Below are positions 8,879-18,015 of a stretch of 50,956 nucleotides of DNA, in pieces. Under the pieces are notes generated by a model. That model did not search any database and was not told the DNA's origin. It worked only from the letters and a program-made list of their open reading frames with translations. Within the stretch, counting starts at the first letter, position 1, and each line of letters begins with the position of its first letter. The position numbers and the translations under genes are program-made. Origin of the DNA: Streptomyces roseochromogenus subsp. oscitans DS 12.976 (GTDB lineage Bacteria; Actinomycetota; Actinomycetes; Streptomycetales; Streptomycetaceae); the NCBI RefSeq assembly GCF_000497445.1, contig NZ_CM002285.1, positions 8,100,070 to 8,151,025 on the forward strand. Reading direction: 5' to 3'.

Positions 8879-10438
8879 GTGAGAAACGCGCCCACGATCC
8901 TGCATCTCGACATGGATGCCTTCTACGCCTCGGTGGAGCAGGCATCCAAGCCGAGCCTGCGCGGGAAGGCGGTCGTGGTGGGCGGCCTAGGACCGCGCGG
9001 GGTGGTGGCCACCGCGTCGTACGAGGCACGGGTCTTCGGGGTCCACTCGGCGATGCCGATGGCCCAGGCCCGTCGGCTGGCACCGAATGCCGCGTATCTG
9101 GTGCCGCGCTTCACCCTGTACCGGGCGATCAGCGAGCAGGTGATGGCGCTGCTGCGGGAGCTGTCGCCGCTGGTGGAGCCGCTCAGCCTGGACGAGGCGT
9201 TCGTGGACCTGGAGGCCGGCGGGACGGCCTGGGACGAGGAGTCGGCGCGGGTGGCCGGGATCACGCTGCGCGCGGACATCCGGGCGGTCACCGGGCTCAC
9301 CGGCTCGGTGGGTCTCGCCGCCTCCAAGATGCTCGCCAAGATCGCCTCCGAGCAGGCCAAGCCGGACGGTCTGGTGCTCATCGAGCCGGGCTCCGAGCGG
9401 GCGCTGCTCGGGCCGATGCCGGTGCGGACCCTGCCCGGGGTGGGGCCGGCCACCGGGGACCATCTGCGCAGAGCCGGGATCACCACCGTCGAGGAGCTGG
9501 CCGAGGCGGGCGAGGACGAGCTGGTCCGGCTGCTCGGCAAGGCTCACGGGCACGCGCTGTACGCCATGGCCCTGGCCCAGGACGAGCGGCCGGTGGTGGC
9601 CGAGCGCGAGGCGAAGTCGGTGTCGGTCGAGGACACCTACGACGTGGACATCCATGACCGGCTGCGGATCGGAATGGAGGTGCAGCGGCTGGCCGACCGG
9701 TGCGTGGGGCGGCTGCGCGGGGCGGGGCTGTCCGGGCGGACCATCGTGCTGAAGGTGCGCCGGTACGACTTCTCGACGCTGACCCGCTCCGAGACGCTCA
9801 GAGGGCCCACGGACGATCCGGCGGTGGTCCGGGAGGCGGCCGCGCGGCTGCTGGACTCCGTGGACACCACGGGAGGGGTGCGGCTGCTGGGCGTGGGGGT
9901 GTCCGGGCTCGCCGACTACACACAGGAGGACCTGTTCGCGCAGGCCGTGCCGGTGCCTGTGGCGGAGGAGCCGGAGAAGGGCGCAGCCGAGGCCGTTCAG
10001 GACTGGGCGGAGCCTGTCGAGCGGCACTGGCGGGCCGGGCAGGATGTGCGGCATGCCGAACACGGGCATGGGTGGGTGCAGGGGAGTGGGCTGGGGCGGG
10101 TGACGGTGCGGTTCGAGACTCCGCAGTCCCCTCCGGGGCGGGTGCGGACGTTCTTTGTGGAGGATCCCGCGCTGGAGTCTGCCGATCCGTTGCCGTTGGT
10201 CGCGGATTCCGCCCACCTGCTCGGCCGTCCCGGTCAGTCGGGCAGCGACCGGCGCGGGGCACCGCCCCGGACCCCGCAAGAGGGCGGGGGCGGCGAGGAC
10301 CGGGAACAGCCCGCGGCCGAAGCCCGGGCCTCGGACCGAGCTCAAGGCCCGGTCGAGGCTCAGGCCTCCTCGGATCCCGCCAGTTTGCCGAAGTCGTGGT
10401 CCGGGACCGGGGGAGGTGGGGCCACGTCCAGGCCGTAG
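8879..10438 (+). CDS. dinB: DNA polymerase IV (Y-family translesion polymerase)
   Basis: This is a 519-residue Y-family polymerase. The catalytic aspartate motif DMDAFYASVEQ lies near residues 11-21 and SLDEAFVDL near 102-110; the HhH-type thumb segment (PGVGPATGDHLRRAGI) and little-finger domain follow. It would carry out error-prone synthesis past lesions. The C-terminal 100 residues are Gly/Pro/Ala-rich and not part of the polymerase fold. The last 79 bp overlap the 3' end of the oppositely oriented PRC-barrel gene. GTG 8879 gives the usual family N-terminus but has only a poorly spaced GGAG; GTG 8849 is an alternative. Confidence 0.87.
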   Translation: MRNAPTILHLDMDAFYASVEQASKPSLRGKAVVVGGLGPRGVVATASYEARVFGVHSAMPMAQARRLAPNAAYLVPRFTLYRAISEQVMALLRELSPLVEPLSLDEAFVDLEAGGTAWDEESARVAGITLRADIRAVTGLTGSVGLAASKMLAKIASEQAKPDGLVLIEPGSERALLGPMPVRTLPGVGPATGDHLRRAGITTVEELAEAGEDELVRLLGKAHGHALYAMALAQDERPVVAEREAKSVSVEDTYDVDIHDRLRIGMEVQRLADRCVGRLRGAGLSGRTIVLKVRRYDFSTLTRSETLRGPTDDPAVVREAAARLLDSVDTTGGVRLLGVGVSGLADYTQEDLFAQAVPVPVAEEPEKGAAEAVQDWAEPVERHWRAGQDVRHAEHGHGWVQGSGLGRVTVRFETPQSPPGRVRTFFVEDPALESADPLPLVADSAHLLGRPGQSGSDRRGAPPRTPQEGGGGEDREQPAAEARASDRAQGPVEAQASSDPASLPKSWSGTGGGGATSRP

Positions 10439-10734
10439 TGGTGGTAGAGCTGGAGTTCCTGTTCGGGGGAGAGGTGGCGGCCCACGCCGAAGTCGGGGGC
10501 GTCCTTGATCAGGGCGCGGTCGAAGGGGACGTGGAGGGTGCCGTCCTTGAGCAGTTCGCTCGGTTCCAGGGGGACGAACGCGTCCCGGCTGAACAGGCCG
10601 GTGCGTATGGCCGCCCACTCCGGCACGCCGGTCGCGTCGTCGAGGTAGATCTCGTCGATGGTGCCGATCTTGGTGCCATTGCGGTCGAACGCCTTGCGGC
10701 CGATCAGGTTGCGCGGATCGATGTCGGTCAGCAC
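10360..10734 (-). CDS. PRC-barrel domain protein
   Basis: This 124-residue protein starts LTDIDPRNLIGRKAFD and carries a PRC-barrel fold (IGTIDEIYLDD, then PEWAAIRTG and FVPLEPSELL), the small beta-barrel found in photosynthetic reaction centres and the RimM ribosome-maturation factor. The C-terminal tail is Pro-rich. GTG at 10734 follows a purine-rich SD-like stretch (GGAGGGAGAGG) on the minus strand, which rules out the longer reading from 10791. It is convergent with dinB and divergent from gcvP. The function is unknown; a stress or RNA-binding role would be speculation. Confidence 0.8.
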   Translation of the reverse strand: MLTDIDPRNLIGRKAFDRNGTKIGTIDEIYLDDATGVPEWAAIRTGLFSRDAFVPLEPSELLKDGTLHVPFDRALIKDAPDFGVGRHLSPEQELQLYHHYGLDVAPPPPVPDHDFGKLAGSEEA

Positions 10735-10860
10735 GGTCCCTCTCCCTCCACTTGGTCGCAACTCATCCGTAAGCACTACAAAAGAGCACATTCAAGGAGG
10801 CGGCCACTCGAGGGCTCGGGCGTTGACCTCGCTGGTAGGCTGACAGCGGCTGCTGACCCC

Positions 10861-11052
10861 GTGCGGGAGAGTCCTCCGAGCACCTCGGAGGCGCCGAAGG
10901 AGCAACTCCTCCCCGGAATCTCTCAGGCTCACGTACCGCACGGACGAGGTCACTCTGGAAAGCAGGGCGGGTGTCGACGACTCCCGCCCTCACCGACGGT
11001 GAAAGCCGGGGGCATACCCGGTGAAGCTCTCAGGTTGAGATGACAGAGGGGG
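10861..11052 (+). promoter_or_regulatory. Tandem glycine riboswitch controlling gcvP
   Basis: Two consecutive glycine aptamers are visible. The first has P1 arms GTGCGG (10861-10866) and CCGCAC (10936-10941) with the conserved GCGCCGAAGG and AATCTCTCAGGC. The second has P1 arms CTCTG (10953-10957) and CAGAG (11044-11048) with CACCGACGGTGAAA and GCTCTCAGG. This pairing of aptamers upstream of a glycine cleavage gene is the classic cooperative glycine sensor. The expression platform between 11052 and the gcvP start was not resolved. Confidence 0.95.
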
Positions 11053-11117
11053 AGGCCGTCGGGGTACCCGCGCCGTGGTGCCCTTCGAAGGTCGCGTCAG
11101 ACCAGGAGGCCTCCGCA

Positions 11118-14003
<2,886 letters not shown>

Positions 14004-14021
14004 GTCCGCTGTGACTCCCCA

Positions 14022-14050
14022 GGGCTCCGTCCGGATTCCGGGCGGGGCCC
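14022..14050. terminator. Bidirectional hairpin between gcvP and mop
   Basis: GGGCTCCGTCCGG (14022-14034) pairs with CCGGGCGGGGCCC (14038-14050), with two G-T pairs and a 3-nt loop. It lies between convergent genes and can serve both. Confidence 0.65.
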
Positions 14051-14058
14051 TCGCCGTG

Positions 14059-14478
14059 TCATGCCGTAGCCAGCGCCACCTCGGTGGACTTGATCAGGGC
14101 GACCACGGCGGAGCCGGTGGAGAGGCCGAGGTCGGTGGCCGACTCCTTGGTGATGGCGGAGGTCACCGAGCCGCCGTCGATCGAGATCTTCACGGTGGCC
14201 ATCGCGGCGCCGGCCGCGATGTCGGTGACGGTGCCCGGCAGCTGGTTGCGGATCGAGACGCGGTCGATCGGCGCGGTGGCGAGGGAGACCTCGGTGGACT
14301 TCACCAGGGCTCGTACCGCGGAGCCCTCGGACAGGCCGAGATCCCGGACGGACTCCAGGGTGATCGCCGCGGTCAGGTCCTGTCCCCCGCCGAGCCGGAT
14401 CTTGACAGTGGCCATGGCCTCGCCCGGCTGGATCGCCGTGACCGTGCCGGGGAGCTGGTTGCGGATGCTCAGGGTCAT
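14059..14478 (-). CDS. Molybdate-binding protein with two Mop/TOBE domains
   Basis: This 139-residue protein consists of two tandem Mop (TOBE) domains of about 70 residues. Both contain the motif SIRNQLPGTVT at their start and a KSTEV(S/A)LATA ending. Such proteins bind molybdate or tungstate as oligomers and buffer the anion in the cytoplasm. The gene is last in the minus-strand order modA-modB-modC-mop, 28 bp after modC. ATG 14478 matches the family N-terminus; a GTG two codons upstream is possible. No clear SD is seen. This is a molbindin type by family, with the storage role inferred. Confidence 0.86.
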   Translation of the reverse strand: MTLSIRNQLPGTVTAIQPGEAMATVKIRLGGGQDLTAAITLESVRDLGLSEGSAVRALVKSTEVSLATAPIDRVSIRNQLPGTVTDIAAGAAMATVKISIDGGSVTSAITKESATDLGLSTGSAVVALIKSTEVALATA

Positions 14479-14506
14479 GGGCACCCACGGTAGGGCGCCC
14501 GCCCGC

Positions 14507-15631
14507 TCAGGCCGGGTATGCGTGCGTCTGCGTCGCTTTGACCGTCGCCCAGACGGCGGCGCCCGGGTGCAGATCGAGCTCGGCGGCGGCGACCGTGGTG
14601 AGGTCGGCGGCGAGGGGGAGCTCGCCGCCGAGGTCGGCGCGGATCTGGTCGCCGTGCGTCTCCAGGCCGGTCACCTCGCAGCGCCAGAGGTTACGGGCGC
14701 TGGCGCCGGTGGGCCGGTCCCGGAACAGGGTGACGGCGCTGGGCGGGAACGCCACGAAGACCGGGCCCGACAGGTCTTCCGTGGTGGTGATCCGGGGACC
14801 CGTGTCGAGTCGTACCGTGTGCCGCTCGGCCCGGCCCCGGTAGAGGTTGAGGCCGACGAGCTGGGCGATGTAGTCGGTGCGCGGGTGGCGGGCGATGTCG
14901 GCGGGGGTGCCCTCCTGGACGACCTGGCCGTGCTCGATGACCACCAGTCGGTCCGCGAGCACCATGGCGTCCAGCGGGTCGTGCGTGACGAGGACGGCGA
15001 CCGCCTCGAACTCGGCCAGATGGCGGCGCAGTTGGGCGCGGACCTCCAGGCGGGTACGGGCGTCCAGGGCGGCCAGTGGCTCGTCCAGGAGCAGCAGCCG
15101 GGGGTGGGTGGCCAGGGCACGGGCGAGAGCCACGCGCTGGGCCTGCCCGCCGGAGAGCCGGCGGGGCTTGGCGCCCGCGTGGCCGGCGAGACCCATCCGG
15201 TCCAGCCACGCGGCGGCCTGGGCACGCGCCTCGGCCTTGGGCACGCCCTGGCAGCGCGGCCCGAAGGCCACGTTGTCCAGCGCGGACAGATGCGGGAAGA
15301 GCAGATAGTCCTGGAAGACCACGCCGACGGGGCGGGACTCCGGGGAAGTGCGGTCCAGGGAGGCGCCGTCCAGCCTGAGGTGTCCGTCGGTGAGCGGGAC
15401 GAGACCGGCCAGGGCACGGAGGGCGGTGGTTTTGCCTGCGCCGTTCGGGCCGAGGAGGGCGACGACGTCCCCGGGGGCCGCCGCCAGGGTCACGTCCAGC
15501 CGGAAGGAGCCACGGTCGACGACGAGGTGGGCGTCGAGTCCCTCGTCGCCCATTCTGCGCAGGTCGGCCTTGGGGGCGTCGATGTCGGTCATGGGGCTGT
15601 ACGTTCGCACACGGTCCGGTCCGGCTGCCAT
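14507..15631 (-). CDS. modC: Molybdate ABC transporter ATP-binding protein
   Basis: This 374-residue ATPase energises molybdate import. It has Walker A GPNGAGKTT (61-69), the ABC signature LSGGQAQR (159-166), Walker B LLLLDEP (179-185) and a C-terminal TOBE domain (about 300-374), as in ModC and CysA-like proteins. ATG 15631 has AGGAG seven bases upstream and begins two bases after the modB stop. The first 35 residues precede the ABC core, so a start at 15592 is possible. It forms one transcription unit with modB and modA. Confidence 0.9.
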   Translation of the reverse strand: MAAGPDRVRTYSPMTDIDAPKADLRRMGDEGLDAHLVVDRGSFRLDVTLAAAPGDVVALLGPNGAGKTTALRALAGLVPLTDGHLRLDGASLDRTSPESRPVGVVFQDYLLFPHLSALDNVAFGPRCQGVPKAEARAQAAAWLDRMGLAGHAGAKPRRLSGGQAQRVALARALATHPRLLLLDEPLAALDARTRLEVRAQLRRHLAEFEAVAVLVTHDPLDAMVLADRLVVIEHGQVVQEGTPADIARHPRTDYIAQLVGLNLYRGRAERHTVRLDTGPRITTTEDLSGPVFVAFPPSAVTLFRDRPTGASARNLWRCEVTGLETHGDQIRADLGGELPLAADLTTVAAAELDLHPGAAVWATVKATQTHAYPA

Positions 15632-15633
15632 GA

Positions 15634-16494
15634 TCACGCTCCTGTCATCCAGCGGTCCCTGAGCGCGGCCAGCACCGCGATCGACACCACCAGCAGAACC
15701 AGGCTCAGCGAGATCGCCGCGTCGGGGTCGTTCTGCAGGGCCAGGTAGACCGCGAGGGGCATGGTCTGGGTGCGGCCGGGGAAGTTGCCCGCGAAGGTGA
15801 TCGTCGCGCCGAACTCGCCGAGCGCACGCGCCCAGGCCAGCACCGACCCCGCCGCGATGCCGGGCGCGATCAGAGGCAGGGTGACCCGGCGGAACGCGGT
15901 GAAGCGGGACGCGCCGAGCGTCGTCGCCGCCTCCTCGAAGCGCGGGTCGGCCGCGCGCAGAGTGCCCTCGACGCTGATGACCAGGAACGGCATCGCGACG
16001 AACGCCTCCGCGACCACGACCCCGGCGGTGGTGAACGGCAGCGTGATCCCGAACCAGGAGTCCAGCCACTTGCCGATCACTCCGTTGCGGCCGAGCGCCA
16101 GCAGCAGAGCCACACCGCCGACCACCGGCGGCAGCACGAGCGGCAAGGTCACCAGGGCCCGTACGAACCCCCGGCCGGGGAAGTCCGTACGGGCCAGCAG
16201 CCAGGCCAGGGGCACACCCAGGACGAGGCTGACAGCCGTTGCCGCGGTGGCGCTGATCAGCGAGAGCTGGAGCGCCTGCCACACCTCGGTACTGGACAGC
16301 TGGCCCGGCAGGCTGCCCCAGGGCGCGCGGATGAGGAGCGCGACCAGGGGCAGCAGCAGGAACGCCAGCGCCAGCAGGCCCGGCAGCAACAGCGGCAACG
16401 GCACCCCGCGTCGGCCCCCCGTGCCGACGCGGCGGCGCCGCGGCCGGCCCGTGCGGGAGCCGGTCGCGGCGCCGGACTGGTGAAGCGAGGTCAC
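15634..16494 (-). CDS. modB: Molybdate ABC transporter permease
   Basis: This 286-residue inner-membrane permease begins with a basic, Arg-rich N-terminus of about 32 residues and has about six transmembrane helices (the first around PLLLPGLLALAFLLLPLVAL). The cytoplasmic coupling motif EEAATTLGASRFTAFRRVTL contacts ModC, and the later stretch ALGEFGATITFAGN is typical of ModB and CysT-like permeases. GTG 16494 overlaps the modA stop by 4 bp (GTGA). Confidence 0.92.
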   Translation of the reverse strand: MTSLHQSGAATGSRTGRPRRRRVGTGGRRGVPLPLLLPGLLALAFLLLPLVALLIRAPWGSLPGQLSSTEVWQALQLSLISATAATAVSLVLGVPLAWLLARTDFPGRGFVRALVTLPLVLPPVVGGVALLLALGRNGVIGKWLDSWFGITLPFTTAGVVVAEAFVAMPFLVISVEGTLRAADPRFEEAATTLGASRFTAFRRVTLPLIAPGIAAGSVLAWARALGEFGATITFAGNFPGRTQTMPLAVYLALQNDPDAAISLSLVLLVVSIAVLAALRDRWMTGA

Positions 16495-17321
16495 GGCTTG
16501 AGGAAGCCGGCCTGGCTCAGCACCTTCTGGCCCTCGGCTGACTGCACGAGGGCGATGAACGCCTTGGCGGTTTCGGCGTTCGGCGCGTTCTTCAGCAGGA
16601 CGATCGGGTAGTCGTTGATCGCCTTGGCGGACTCGGGGAACTCCACGCCCCCCACCTTGTCACCCGCAGCGTGCACATCGGTCTTGTAGACGACCGCGGC
16701 GTCGGCCTCCTTCAGCTCCACCTTGTTCAGGGCGCCCTTGACGTCCTGCTCGTAGGAGACCGGGGTGAGCTTGAGGTGGCTGGCGTCCAGGGCCTTCTGC
16801 GCGGCGGCACCGCACGGCACCGTCTTGTCGCACAGGACGACCTTCAGACCGGACTTGGTGAGGTCCTTCAGCGAGGCCACCTTGTGCGGGTTGCCCGGCA
16901 CGGTGGCGATCTCCAGCTGATTGCGGACGAAGGTGGCCGGGGTCCCGACCGCGTCGTTCTTGGCCGTGACGATCTTCATCGTCTTCGGGCTGGCGGCGGC
17001 GAAGACGTCCGCCGGGGCACCGCCGGTGATGCTGGCCGCGAGGGTGTCGCTGCCGCCGAAGTTGAAGTTGACGTGGGTGCCCGGGTGCTGCTTCTCGAAC
17101 TCCTTGCCCAGGGTCGTGAAGCTCTCCTTCAGCGAGGCGGCGGCGAACACGGTGACCGAGCCGGACAGCTTCGGCGAGGCCGAGGACCCCGACGAGGCCG
17201 AGGTGTCCTTGGACTTGGCGGAGCCGGACGAGGAGGAGCAGGCGCTGAGGGCCATCAGGGCGGCGGCTCCCGCACCGGCCAGCTGCAGCATCCGCCGGGT
17301 CCGGCGCACGGAACGGGTCAT
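16491..17321 (-). CDS. modA: Molybdate-binding lipoprotein of the ABC transporter
   Basis: This 276-residue substrate-binding protein has an Arg-rich signal peptide, a lipobox ending LSAC, a Ser-rich linker and a type II periplasmic-binding fold. Family hallmarks are VFAAASLKESF (anion-contact serine) and FNFGGSDTLAASI. It would capture molybdate at the cell surface and deliver it to ModB. ATG 17321 has GAGGAG eight bases upstream. It is the first gene of the modA-B-C-mop unit; its promoter must lie in 17322-17526, shared with the divergent molybdopterin-domain gene. Confidence 0.93.
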   Translation of the reverse strand: MTRSVRRTRRMLQLAGAGAAALMALSACSSSSGSAKSKDTSASSGSSASPKLSGSVTVFAAASLKESFTTLGKEFEKQHPGTHVNFNFGGSDTLAASITGGAPADVFAAASPKTMKIVTAKNDAVGTPATFVRNQLEIATVPGNPHKVASLKDLTKSGLKVVLCDKTVPCGAAAQKALDASHLKLTPVSYEQDVKGALNKVELKEADAAVVYKTDVHAAGDKVGGVEFPESAKAINDYPIVLLKNAPNAETAKAFIALVQSAEGQKVLSQAGFLKP

Positions 17322-17434
17322 CACTTGTACTCCTCGCGTTCTGTGGAACAACTGTCGCGCCCTGTCGCGGCCGGGAGAGATCCGGCCGTGCGCGATGATA
17401 CTGCCGCATCTGCCAGCTCTAAGTCTCCTGTCAC

Positions 17435-17451
17435 TTCGCATGAGCTGCGAA
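17435..17451. promoter_or_regulatory. Inverted repeat between modA and the divergent oxidoreductase gene
   Basis: TTCGCA (17435-17440) and TGCGAA (17446-17451) form a perfect dyad with a 5-bp spacer inside the 205-bp divergent intergenic region. The sequence resembles half-sites of a second dyad upstream of the pucR/xdh pair. An operator role is inferred. Confidence 0.35.
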
Positions 17452-17526
17452 CTTGTGATGTGGGGCTCGCATGTGCGTTTGCACGGTGCGCTCCGGCGGG
17501 TACGGTGCTGCGGGAGGTGGTCGCAG

Positions 17527-18015
17527 GTGACGCTCGCGGAACTCGACCTGACCGGCGATCTGGCCCGGCCCGTCCGGCTGACCGTGCCGGACCTGCTCCG
17601 CTGGCCGCAGCACCGGGTGGACGTCAGCTTCGATTGCGCGACCAGCGGCATCCAGCACCACCGGTTCGCCGGCCCCCGGCTGTACGACGTCCTGGTCGAC
17701 GCGGGGCCCGGTTTCGACCCGGCGCGGCGCAAGGACCGGCTGCGCTTCCTCATCGCCGTCACCGGCACCGACGGCCACCACGCCGTGCTGTCCTGGGCCG
17801 AGATCGACCCTGACTTCGCGGACGCGCCGGTCCTGCTCGGCGTGCGCATCGACGACACCCCGCTGGATGCGGCCGGGCCCCAGCTGGTGCTCCCGCAGGA
17901 CCGGTGCGGGGCGCGGCACATCAGCGGGATCACGGCGATCCGGGTGGACGGCGCCTATCGCTGCGGAGCGCCAGCTCCCACCACACCCGGTCACGCAGCA
18001 GCGGCACCTCGGTGA
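17527..18015 (+). CDS. Small oxidoreductase molybdopterin-binding domain protein
   Basis: This 162-residue protein resembles the molybdopterin-binding domain of the sulfite oxidase family as a stand-alone unit. It has the segment VSFDCATSGIQHHRFAGPRL, where the cysteine sits in the position of the Mo ligand, and later DGHHAVLSWAEIDP and LVLPQDRCGARHISGI. It could be a small Moco enzyme or a cofactor carrier; no partner is obvious. GTG 17527 has GGAGG at 17513-17517. Its last 86 bp overlap the 3' end of the convergent xanthine dehydrogenase gene. The Ala/Pro-rich tail encoded there is probably not structural. Confidence 0.75.
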   Translation: MTLAELDLTGDLARPVRLTVPDLLRWPQHRVDVSFDCATSGIQHHRFAGPRLYDVLVDAGPGFDPARRKDRLRFLIAVTGTDGHHAVLSWAEIDPDFADAPVLLGVRIDDTPLDAAGPQLVLPQDRCGARHISGITAIRVDGAYRCGAPAPTTPGHAAAAPR

